A stretch of DNA of 16,886 bases. Source: CAIOSQ01 sp044359885 (GTDB taxonomy: Bacteria > Pseudomonadota > Alphaproteobacteria > CACIAM-22H2). Below are positions 7,212-15,428 of this stretch, piece by piece. Made by a program: the position numbers and the translations under genes. The notes under the pieces are model-generated. The model was not told the origin of the DNA. It was given only the letters and a program-made list of their open reading frames with translations, and made no database searches. Position 1 is the first letter of the stretch. Each line of letters begins with the position of its first letter. Where the stretch lies: contig JBIKLI010000057.1 in assembly GCA_044359885.1 (NCBI GenBank), positions 1 through 16,886 of the forward strand. Reading direction: 5' to 3'.

Positions 7212-9080
7212 ATGGCGAGCAAGCCAAGCGACGGTCCGGTCGAGGCCTTCCGCCAGGTCACGGCGGCAGCGATGCGCGCGATCGCGCGCGAGCCCGAACT
7301 GCAGGTCGCCTTCGCCCCCGAACCCGCGGGACTGCGCGGCAACGAGGCGCGGCTGCCCGCGCCCTCGCGCGAGGCGACGCGCGAGGAGACGGCCGTGATC
7401 CGCGGCGAGGCGGATGCGATCTCGCTGAAGCTGCGCTTCCACGACGAGGTCCTGCATCGCCGTCGCGCCCCGGCCGGGGCGCTGGCCCGGCAGGTCTTCA
7501 ACGCGGTCGAGCAGGCGCGCTGCGAGGCGCGCGGCGCGCGGCGCATGGCCGGAGTGGCGAACAACCTCGCCGCCGCGAGCGAGGAGCGCTGCCGCACCCA
7601 GGGCTTCGCGCGCGTCACCGAGCGCGAGGCGGCCCCGCTGGTCGAGGCGGTCGGACTGATGGCGCGCGAGGCCTTCGCGGGCCAGTCGATCCCGCAATCG
7701 GCGCAGCGGATGGTCGAGCTCTGGCGGCCCTGGATCGAGTCCAAGGCCGGCACGGATTTCGAGCGGCTGGCCAAGGCCGTCGACAATCAGGCCGCCTTCG
7801 CCGAACTGGCGCGCCGGCTGATCGAGGACCTGGAACTGGGCGAGCCCGAAGCCGCCGAATCCGAGCCCGAGGACGATCAGGGCCAGGGCCAGCAGGAGCA
7901 GGACCAGGCCCAGCAGGGAACCCAGGGCGAGGCAGAGCAGGATGCGGCCGACGACGGCATGAGCGGCGAGAGCCGCGAGGAGGCCGGCGAAGACGGCGCG
8001 GAAGGGGCCGCCGAGGACAGCGAGGGCGAGGAGGGGGTCGGGATGGGCGAGGACGGGCCCGAGCGTCCCGGCCGCCGCTGGCGTCCCCAGAACGACTGGT
8101 CCGGGGAGAACGCGCTGCCGGCCTACAAATCCTTCGCCACCGAGTTCGACGAGGTGGTCGACGCCGAGACCCTGTGCGACGCCGAGGAGCTGGCAAGGCT
8201 GCGGCTGCATCTCGACCAGCAGCTCGGCCATCTGCAGAGCGTGATCGGCAGGCTCGCCAATCGGCTGCAGCGCCGATTGCTGGCCAAGCAGAACCGCTCC
8301 TGGGAATTCGATCTCGAGGAAGGGATGCTGGATGCCGCGCGGCTGTCGCGCGTGGTGACCGATCCCTCCCATCCGCTGTCCTACAAGCGCGAGCTGGACA
8401 CCGAGTTCCGCGACACCGTGGTCGGGCTGCTGATCGACAATTCCGGCTCGATGCGCGGCCGGCCGATCACGGTGGCGGCGATGTCGGCCGACATCCTCGC
8501 CCGCACGCTGGAACGCTGCGGGGTCAAGGTCGAGATCCTGGGCTTCACGACCCGCGCCTGGAAGGGCGGGCAGAGCCGCGAGCGCTGGCTGGCGGCGGGC
8601 AAGCCCGCGGCGCCGGGGCGGCTCAACGACCTGCGCCACATCGTCTACAAATCCGCCGACGCACCCTGGCGGCGCGCACGCCGCTCGCTGGGGCTGATGC
8701 TGCGCGAGGGGTTGCTCAAGGAGAACATCGACGGCGAGGCGCTGCTATGGGCGCATGAGCGCCTGCTGCCGCGGCCCGAGAAGCGCAAGATCCTGATGGT
8801 GATCAGCGACGGGGCGCCGGTCGACGATTCGACGCTGTCGGTCAATCCGGGCAACTATCTCGAAAAGCACCTGCGTGAGGTCATCGCCTATATCGAGGCC
8901 CGCTCGCCGGTCGAACTGACGGCGATCGGCATCGGTCACGACGTCACCCGATATTATCGGCGCGCCGTCACGATCGTCGACGCCGAGCAACTGGGCGGAA
9001 CGATGCTCGAGAAGCTGGCCGAGCTGTTCGACGAGGACGAGCGCCAGCCGGCGCGCGGCCCGGCGCGGCGGCGGGCCTGA
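7212..9080 (+). CDS. cobT: Cobaltochelatase subunit CobT (VWA/MIDAS protein)
   Basis: 622 residues, close to the usual roughly 630. Seen: an N-terminal helical region beginning GPVEAFRQVTAAAMRAIARE; a strongly acidic and Gln-rich linker at about 212-293; and a C-terminal von Willebrand A-like domain with the MIDAS motif DNSGS at 409-413 and VISDGAPVDDSTL later. Role: the partner of CobS. In the Pseudomonas denitrificans and Brucella systems the CobST complex drives CobN in cobalt insertion. The frame is open further upstream into cobS, but ATG 7212 is chosen. It has a purine-rich GGGAAGGG about 8 bases before it and gives the normal length. The gene ends 8 bases from the convergent minus-strand regulator. 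Confidence 0.95.
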   Translation: MASKPSDGPVEAFRQVTAAAMRAIAREPELQVAFAPEPAGLRGNEARLPAPSREATREETAVIRGEADAISLKLRFHDEVLHRRRAPAGALARQVFNAVEQARCEARGARRMAGVANNLAAASEERCRTQGFARVTEREAAPLVEAVGLMAREAFAGQSIPQSAQRMVELWRPWIESKAGTDFERLAKAVDNQAAFAELARRLIEDLELGEPEAAESEPEDDQGQGQQEQDQAQQGTQGEAEQDAADDGMSGESREEAGEDGAEGAAEDSEGEEGVGMGEDGPERPGRRWRPQNDWSGENALPAYKSFATEFDEVVDAETLCDAEELARLRLHLDQQLGHLQSVIGRLANRLQRRLLAKQNRSWEFDLEEGMLDAARLSRVVTDPSHPLSYKRELDTEFRDTVVGLLIDNSGSMRGRPITVAAMSADILARTLERCGVKVEILGFTTRAWKGGQSRERWLAAGKPAAPGRLNDLRHIVYKSADAPWRRARRSLGLMLREGLLKENIDGEALLWAHERLLPRPEKRKILMVISDGAPVDDSTLSVNPGNYLEKHLREVIAYIEARSPVELTAIGIGHDVTRYYRRAVTIVDAEQLGGTMLEKLAELFDEDERQPARGPARRRA

Positions 9081-9098
9081 GCCGCCGGTCAGGGCGGC
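9081..9098. terminator. Possible bidirectional hairpin between convergent genes
   Basis: GCCGCC (9081-9086) and GGCGGC (9093-9098) form a perfect 6-bp G/C stem with a 6-base loop just after the cobT stop, overlapping the stop codon of the opposing gene. There is no T tract on either strand, so this is a weak terminator candidate. In DNA this GC-rich such stems occur by chance. Confidence 0.25.
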
Positions 9099-9673
9099 GC
9101 TGCGGCCGGCGCCGTATGCGCGCCCGCCGCTGGCGCCTTCTGGCCGTCGCCGCCGGCCGGCGTGCGCGCGTCGCGCCGCCGCTGCGCGGCCAGGAACTGG
9201 GGCAGCGCGAAGGCCAGCGCGGCGACCGCGCGCTGCACCGCCTCCAGCCGCGCCTCGGGATCGGCAGCGCCGTCATGGGACGGCCGGCGGCCCTCGGCGA
9301 TCGCCGCGATGTCCTCGGCCAGGTCGGCGAGGCTGCGGAGCGCACCCACGGCCGCCTGCAGCGCGCCCGTTCCGGCCACGCCGCGCGCCGGATGGGGCTT
9401 CTCGAAGGCCACGAAGCGGGTATGGCGCAACAGCGCGTCGACCAGCCGCAGGTCGGGGATCTCCTGCAGCAGCAGGCTGATGTCGAGCGGCGAGAACGGC
9501 ACCCGACCGCTCACGCGCGCATGCAGCGCCGCGTAGGACAGTCCCAGCGCGGCCGCGACGTCGCGCATCGGCCGGCGGCGTTCGCGAACCAGCACGCGGT
9601 GGGCGATCGCGGCGAAGCCGCTGCCGTCGGAAAGCGCGGGGGGACGTGTCGGGAGCTTGCTGGATCGTGCCAT
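9089..9673 (-). CDS. Phage CII-like helix-turn-helix regulator (putative)
   Basis: 194 residues from ATG 9673, preceded on its strand by GAAGGG about 9 bases away; the frame is open further upstream without better signals. Seen: RRPMRDVAAALGLSYAALHARVSGRVPFSPLDISLLLQEIPDLRLVDALLRHTRFVAF (34-90). This resembles the DNA-binding region of the phage CII regulator family: a short HTH at about 36-60, then an IPD/D-L-hxD-hLL segment. The middle (about 103-165) is Ala/Leu-rich and helical, perhaps for oligomers. The last 25 residues are Ala/Pro-rich and look disordered. No other phage genes are nearby, so it would be a chromosomal relative. Function and targets are unknown, and the family assignment is from pattern only. 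Confidence 0.7.
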   Translation of the reverse strand: MARSSKLPTRPPALSDGSGFAAIAHRVLVRERRRPMRDVAAALGLSYAALHARVSGRVPFSPLDISLLLQEIPDLRLVDALLRHTRFVAFEKPHPARGVAGTGALQAAVGALRSLADLAEDIAAIAEGRRPSHDGAADPEARLEAVQRAVAALAFALPQFLAAQRRRDARTPAGGDGQKAPAAGAHTAPAAAPP

Positions 9674-9768
9674 TGCCGTGAGCCCTTCTGCGCGGAACGG
9701 ATCCAGCTTCCGAGGCGGCGCGCGCATCGCCATTGATCCCGCCCGCGGCGCGTCGTCGCGCACCGTCC

Positions 9769-9797
9769 TTGAGACTGGCGGGTCGGGCCTCTATGTT
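9769..9797 (+). promoter_or_regulatory. Sigma-70-type promoter for lepA
   Basis: TTGAGA at 9769-9774 and TATGTT at 9792-9797 are separated by exactly 17 bases. With flanking C residues this reads CTTGAGA-N17-CTATGTT, close to the alphaproteobacterial CTTGAC-N17-CTATAT pattern. Transcription would begin near 9804, leaving a leader of about 80 bases before the lepA ATG at 9886. It lies in the 212-base divergent spacer; I see no equally good promoter for the minus-strand gene. Confidence 0.6.
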
Positions 9798-9885
9798 CCC
9801 GCGCGCGCGGCGTCGGCCGCCGCGCGCCGTCCCCCCCGTCCCCGCAATTTCGACCGCGTCCGCCCGTCGGGCCCGGCCACCCCAG

Positions 9886-11688
<1,803 letters not shown>

Positions 11689-11691
11689 CCG

Positions 11692-11985
11692 CTACCGCCG
11701 GCGACGGCCGAGCAGCCGGCCGATGGCGAGGCAGGCCGCGCCGAGCACGGGAAACACCACCCAGCCGGGCTGCAGCAGCGCCGGACCGATCGCCCCCTGC
11801 CAGAGCGACGACGCGACATAGCGTTCGATCACGGCCTGCGCCAGGTTGAGCGAATACCGGTCGAGCCAGAACCAGATCTGCCCCAGCGCGGTCGGCGAGA
11901 CGGCGCCGCCGCGCATCCAGCCGATCGCGTCGGCGGCGAGGAAGCCGCCGCCCGCCAGAAGGAACAGCCAGCCGAGGATGCGCAT
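11692..11985 (-). CDS. Small two-helix membrane protein of unknown function
   Basis: 97 residues. Seen: an N-terminal hydrophobic helix (about 3-22, LGWLFLLAGGGFLAADAIGW), a central part rich in Trp/Leu (QIWFWLDRYSLNLAQAVIERYVASSLWQGAI), a second hydrophobic helix (about 73-91) and an RRRR tail suggesting a cytoplasmic C-terminus. The hydrophobic pattern and a good ribosome site (GGGAG about 7 bases before ATG 11985) support a real gene. It lies 31 bases downstream of the MFS gene on the same strand, so the two are probably transcribed together. I do not recognise the family. Confidence 0.75.
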   Translation of the reverse strand: MRILGWLFLLAGGGFLAADAIGWMRGGAVSPTALGQIWFWLDRYSLNLAQAVIERYVASSLWQGAIGPALLQPGWVVFPVLGAACLAIGRLLGRRRR

Positions 11986-12016
11986 CTGCGATCTCCCTTG
12001 TCGGATCGCCGGCCGG

Positions 12017-13225
12017 TCAGCGCCGCGGCCGGGTCAGGATGGCGAGCACCGTGCCGGCTGAGCCCATGATCGTCAGCGCCGCCGCCGGGCCGAAGGCATC
12101 GCTGAGCGCGCCGATGGCGAGGACGCCCACCGGACCGAACCCGATCGATGTCGTCACCAGGCCCAGCACGCGCGAACGCGCCTCGGATGGCGCGTTCAGG
12201 ATCACGAGCGCGCTCTGCATCGTCGCGAAGGCGGCGGTGCCCAGGCCGCCGATGGCGAGAAGCAGCCACACGACCGCCAGCACCGGAAGATTGGCGGCCA
12301 CCGCGAGCAGCACCATGAACAGAACGGCGCCGCCGAGCAGGAGCGTCGTCGGCGCCGCGCGCGGCGGGCGCGTGGCGATGATCCAGGCGCCGAGCACCGC
12401 GCCGAACGGCTCGGCGCCCGCAAGCAGGCCGATCATGGTCGGCGAGGCGCCGAAAACCTGCTCGCCCCAGGCCGGAAACACGGTCGGGTAGGCGAAGCCG
12501 AAGACGTTGAGGACCACGGTGACGATCATGACCTGCCGCAGCACCGGCCGGTCCAGGCACAGCCGGATCGCCTCGGCGATCGCGGTCGGCGCCGTGCGCA
12601 GCGAGACCGGCTGCGCGCGCTGGGAATAGTCGAGCCGCCGGCAGGACATCAGCGCCAGCGCGTAGCCGAGCGTTCCGATCGCATAGGCGCCGACGATTCC
12701 CAGTTGCTCGTAGGCAAGGCCGCCGAAGACGGGTCCCAGCATGCGGGTGATGCTGTTGGAAATCGAATCGATGGCTGCGGCCGGCGCCACCAGGTCCTCG
12801 CCGGCCGCCTCGCCTGCCATCCGGCGGCGCACCGCCATCTCGGTGGCGAAGACAAGCCCGTTCGAGAGGCTGCCGAGAGCCACCTGCCAGACCTGCAGCG
12901 TGCCGGCCGCCGCCGACAGCGCCAGCAGCGCCGAGGTCGCGGTGTTCAGCGCCTGGCCGATCTGCAGCAGGTCCTTGCGGTTCATCGCCTCGGCGACGAA
13001 GCCGGCGAGCGCGCCGGCCGCCAGCATCGGCAGCGCCCGGAACATCGCCACCACGGCGACCGCCAGGGCCGAGCGGGTCTCGGCGTAGACGAACAGGCTG
13101 CCGGCGAGGATCTCGAGCCAGCGCATGGCGTTCGAGAACACGCCCGCCAGCCAAAGCCGGACGAAGGCGGGGTTGCGCAGCAGCCGGCGCTGAGGCGGAT
13201 CGTGCGGGGGCAGGGGCGCGGCCAT
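12017..13225 (-). CDS. MFS transporter (MFS_3 / EntS-like)
   Basis: 402 residues. Seen: about 11-12 hydrophobic segments over the whole length, a loop 2-3 motif GFVAEAMNRKDLL (a relaxed MFS motif A), the ITRMLGPVFGGLAY segment in the middle, and the C-terminal APSEARSRVLGLVTTSIGFGPVGVLAIGALSDAFGP typical of the MFS_3 exporter group. Likely role: proton-driven export of a small molecule across the inner membrane; the substrate is unknown. Start: a TAG lies six codons upstream in frame, so ATG 13225 is the first possible Met, and it is needed to include helix 1. AGGAG directly touches this ATG (no spacer), which is unusual. It is divergent from greB and followed by the small membrane protein. 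Confidence 0.92.
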   Translation of the reverse strand: MAAPLPPHDPPQRRLLRNPAFVRLWLAGVFSNAMRWLEILAGSLFVYAETRSALAVAVVAMFRALPMLAAGALAGFVAEAMNRKDLLQIGQALNTATSALLALSAAAGTLQVWQVALGSLSNGLVFATEMAVRRRMAGEAAGEDLVAPAAAIDSISNSITRMLGPVFGGLAYEQLGIVGAYAIGTLGYALALMSCRRLDYSQRAQPVSLRTAPTAIAEAIRLCLDRPVLRQVMIVTVVLNVFGFAYPTVFPAWGEQVFGASPTMIGLLAGAEPFGAVLGAWIIATRPPRAAPTTLLLGGAVLFMVLLAVAANLPVLAVVWLLLAIGGLGTAAFATMQSALVILNAPSEARSRVLGLVTTSIGFGPVGVLAIGALSDAFGPAAALTIMGSAGTVLAILTRPRR

Positions 13226-13307
13226 CTCCTGCCGTCGACTCTAGGCCGGCCGCCCGGTCGATGCGAGGGCGATCGTGCCAGGACTTCGGCCGGGCCCGGC
13301 GGCGCGC

Positions 13308-13320
13308 TATGCTGCGATCC
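13308..13320 (+). promoter_or_regulatory. Candidate -10 element for leaderless greB
   Basis: TATGCT at 13308-13313 (in GCGCTATGCTGCG) resembles a -10 box. Its end is 7 bases before ATG 13321, so transcription would start at or next to the ATG. A Shine-Dalgarno is absent here, as expected for a leaderless mRNA. The -35 position only offers CTTCGG (13284-13289, 18-base spacer), which is poor, so this is tentative. Confidence 0.3.
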
Positions 13321-13890
13321 ATGAGCAAGGCCTTTACCCGGGAAGATGCGGCGGACGACGACGACGATGCGGGCGCTCCGGCAGGTCCGCAAGATCTGCC
13401 CATGGGCGCGCGCAACTACGTCACCCCGGCCGGGTTCGAGAAGCTGCGCCGGGAACGCGACGACCTGCTGCGAGTCGAGCGGCCCGAGGTGGTGCGCACC
13501 GTCTCCTGGGCCGCGGCCAATGGCGACCGATCGGAGAACGGCGACTATCTCTACGGCAAGCGACGGCTGCGCGAGATCGACCGTCGCGTGCGATTCCTCA
13601 CCAAGCGTCTCGAAAACGCCGAGGTCGTCGATCCCACCCGCCAGGCGCGTCGCGACCTGGTCTTCTTCGGCGCCACCGTGACCTATGCCGATTCCGAAGG
13701 GCGCGAGCGCAGCGTCGCCATCGTCGGCGCCGACGAGGTCGATCCGGGGCGAGGCCGGGTCAGCTGGATCTCGCCCATCGCCCGGGCGTTGCTGAAGGCG
13801 GGCGTCGGCGACGAAGTCCAGCTGCGCACGCCCCAGGGTGCGCAGACGCTGGAGGTGATCGCGATACGCTACGAGGCGCTCGATCCCTGA
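13321..13890 (+). CDS. greB: Transcription elongation factor GreB
   Basis: 189 residues. Seen: an N-terminal extension with DDDDD (12-16), common in alphaproteobacterial GreB; then NYVTPAGFEKLRRERDDLL, a coiled-coil hairpin (about 38-105) with the tip NGDRSENGDY (67-76), where Asp69 and Glu72 match the acidic residues that hold the catalytic metal; GKRRLREIDRRVRFLTKRL, diagnostic of GreB over GreA; and an FKBP-like C-terminal domain with VDPGRGRVSWISPIARALL. Role: enters the RNA polymerase secondary channel and stimulates cleavage of backtracked transcripts. ATG 13321 (MSKAFTRED) matches the usual start; ATG 13309 is an alternative. It converges on the pentapeptide gene, with 8 bases between stops. 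Confidence 0.95.
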   Translation: MSKAFTREDAADDDDDAGAPAGPQDLPMGARNYVTPAGFEKLRRERDDLLRVERPEVVRTVSWAAANGDRSENGDYLYGKRRLREIDRRVRFLTKRLENAEVVDPTRQARRDLVFFGATVTYADSEGRERSVAIVGADEVDPGRGRVSWISPIARALLKAGVGDEVQLRTPQGAQTLEVIAIRYEALDP

Positions 13891-13898
13891 CCGTCGGT

Positions 13899-15314
13899 TC
13901 AGCGCCGCAGGTCGGGCGGCAGCTTCGCGTCGGCGAGATCGGCGCTGTGGAACTCGGTCTCGCCCAGCCGCGCGTCGGCAAGATTGGCGCCGCGCAGGAC
14001 CGCGCCCGAGAAGTCGGCTTCGGTCAGGTCGGTGCCCGAGAGATTGGCCGATGTCAGGATGGTCTTGATCATCCGCGCGCGCCGCAGATTGGCGCCGGCG
14101 AGCGTCGCCGACCAGAACCGGCCGGTCGACTGGCCGTCCTGCCGCTTCAGTTCGACCGGCTGCAGCCGCGCCTGGGTCAGGTTGGCCTCGGTGAGGTCGG
14201 TCCGCATCAGCATCGCGCCGTCCAGATTGGCGGCGAAGAATTCCGTGCGGCTGAGATTGGCGCCCTCGAAATTGGTCATCACCAGCGTACCGCGGGTGAA
14301 GTTCGCGCCCGACAGGTCGCAATTCGAGAAATTGGCGCCGCTGAAGTCGGCGCCGCTGAAATCGATGTTCCGCAGGTTCTGGCCTGTCAGATTGGCCTGT
14401 TCGCCACGCTTGCCCTGGCTGTCCGCCCAGAGCAGATGCTGCTCGATGATCGACTGGATCCGCGGTGCCAGGGTCTTCACCGACAGCTGGATCCGTGCCT
14501 TGCCCAGCTTGGCGAAGGTGAAATCGACCCCCGTGGTGATCGCGCCGGTCAGGTTCGCGCCGTTGAGATTCGCGCCCTGGACCTTGGCGCCGCGCAGGTC
14601 GCAATTCGTCATGTTCGCGTCGGCCAATTCGGCGTCGACCAGGGTCGTGCCGACCATCGCCGCGCCGGACAGGTCGGCGCTGGACAGGTCCGTCTTGGTC
14701 ATGTTGGCGCGGTCGAGACGCGAGTTCGTCAGCCGGGCGCCGGCCATCTTTGCGCGCGAGAGCTCGGCGCCGGAAAGATCGACGCCGGTCATGTCCGTGC
14801 CAGTGAGCTTGGCCTCGGTCAGAGAGGTCTTCTGCATGTCGGCCTGGTTCAGGTCGGCGTTTTGCAGATCGGCGGCGCCGGTCCCCTTGGTCCGCACAGA
14901 GAGGCCGCCGCTGGGATCCGCCGCCGACAGCAGCATGCCCGGCCGAAGATCGGCGCGCGCCAGCTTGCTGCGCCGCATCTTCGCTCCGCGCAGGATCACT
15001 CCACGCAGGTCGGCGTCGCTCAGATGCGCTTCGGTCAGGTCCGCATTGGTCAGGTTTGCGGTGAACAGATCGGCGCGCTCCAGATTGGCGCCGCGCAGAT
15101 CGGCCCCCTCGAAATTGGCCCCGGTCAGCTTGGCGCCGGACAGGTTGACCCCCATCAGCCGGGCGCCGGCCAGGTTCTGCATCGTCAGATCGGCGCGCGC
15201 GCCGCCCTTTCGGGCAACGTACAATTTGTGCTGCTCGATGATCTGGAGGATTTCGGCGACCGTTTTCTGCCGGTACTGCCCGCGTCGCTGGGATCCGCCT
15301 GCGAAGTCGCTCAT
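13899..15314 (-). CDS. Pentapeptide-repeat protein with two modules
   Basis: 471 residues. Seen: dozens of A(D/N)LxX pentapeptides (for example ANLTNADLTEAHLSDADL), which in this family fold into a right-handed quadrilateral beta-helix. The protein has two parallel modules. Each begins with a short helix and loop, QIIEQHKLYVARKGGARADLT (about 24-44) and SIIEQHLLWADSQGKRGEQANLT (about 288-310), with the two IIEQH motifs 264 residues apart. The first repeat block is broken at about 123-148 by SAADPSGGLSVRTKG, and the second at about 415-430 by QDGQSTGRFW. No signal peptide or membrane helix is seen, so it is probably cytoplasmic. Members include gyrase-binding DNA mimics, but nothing here points to that. 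ATG 15314 is the first Met, without a clear Shine-Dalgarno. The spacer before it holds a promoter and a CtrA-like box. Confidence 0.93.
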   Translation of the reverse strand: MSDFAGGSQRRGQYRQKTVAEILQIIEQHKLYVARKGGARADLTMQNLAGARLMGVNLSGAKLTGANFEGADLRGANLERADLFTANLTNADLTEAHLSDADLRGVILRGAKMRRSKLARADLRPGMLLSAADPSGGLSVRTKGTGAADLQNADLNQADMQKTSLTEAKLTGTDMTGVDLSGAELSRAKMAGARLTNSRLDRANMTKTDLSSADLSGAAMVGTTLVDAELADANMTNCDLRGAKVQGANLNGANLTGAITTGVDFTFAKLGKARIQLSVKTLAPRIQSIIEQHLLWADSQGKRGEQANLTGQNLRNIDFSGADFSGANFSNCDLSGANFTRGTLVMTNFEGANLSRTEFFAANLDGAMLMRTDLTEANLTQARLQPVELKRQDGQSTGRFWSATLAGANLRRARMIKTILTSANLSGTDLTEADFSGAVLRGANLADARLGETEFHSADLADAKLPPDLRR

Positions 15315-15362
15315 CGTCTGGTTCAGCCCCGGTAGAGTCGCGAGATCTTGTTCGACCGCACG

Positions 15363-15377
15363 TTAACGCGACGTTAA
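15363..15377 (-). promoter_or_regulatory. Perfect CtrA-type box TTAA-N7-TTAA
   Basis: TTAACGCGACGTTAA at 15363-15377 matches the CtrA full-site consensus TTAA-N7-TTAA exactly, and both halves extend to GTTAAC. ACGTTAAC occurs twice with an 11-base period (15360-15367 and 15371-15378), one helical turn. It lies 49-63 bases upstream of the pentapeptide start and downstream of the likely transcription start (about +16 to +30), where binding would repress. If another promoter nearer the gene is used, it could activate instead. The spacer is otherwise AT-rich in a very GC-rich window. A GANTC (GAGTC, 15335-15339), the CcrM methylation site, is also in the leader. Confidence 0.6.
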
Positions 15378-15390
15378 CTAAATCGAAAAA

Positions 15391-15398
15391 TTGCGCAA
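15391..15398. promoter_or_regulatory. TTGCGCAA palindrome at the expected transcription start
   Basis: A perfect 8-base palindrome flanked by A runs, placed where the TTGACC/TAGATT promoter should start transcription (near 15392). It could be an operator half-pair or a chance event in an AT-rich spacer. Confidence 0.25.
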
Positions 15399-15399
15399 A

Positions 15400-15428
15400 A
15401 ATCTACTGTTTGCCTTGCCTTCGGTCAA
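15400..15428 (-). promoter_or_regulatory. Sigma-70-type promoter for the pentapeptide gene
   Basis: Read on the minus strand: TTGACC (15428-15423), 17 bases, TAGATT (15405-15400). Five of six -35 bases and four of six -10 bases match the consensus. The -35 box overlaps the stop codon of the upstream gene. The predicted start near 15392 leaves a leader of about 78 bases containing the CtrA-like box. Confidence 0.5.

Noticed and set aside
7122..8639. 505-codon minus-strand open frame opposite cobT
   Set aside because: cobT is certain from its motifs; the antisense frame has no recognisable domain and its hydrophobic run is the reverse of the acidic/Gln-rich linker codons.
9089..9673. Regulator considered as sign of a prophage
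   Set aside because: No integrase, attachment site, structural gene or base-composition change nearby; both neighbours are housekeeping genes.
12982..14604. 540-codon minus-strand frame crossing the MFS, greB and pentapeptide genes
   Set aside because: It crosses three well supported genes in the wrong frame and has low-complexity Arg/Pro/Gly composition.
13275..15366. Long plus-strand open frames (686 and 460 codons) opposite the pentapeptide gene, with repeat-like Gly/Ala/Val/Arg or Ser/Ala/Arg patterns
   Set aside because: Their repeats are the mirror of the pentapeptide codons on the other strand; one runs across greB, and stop-free antisense frames are expected at this GC content.
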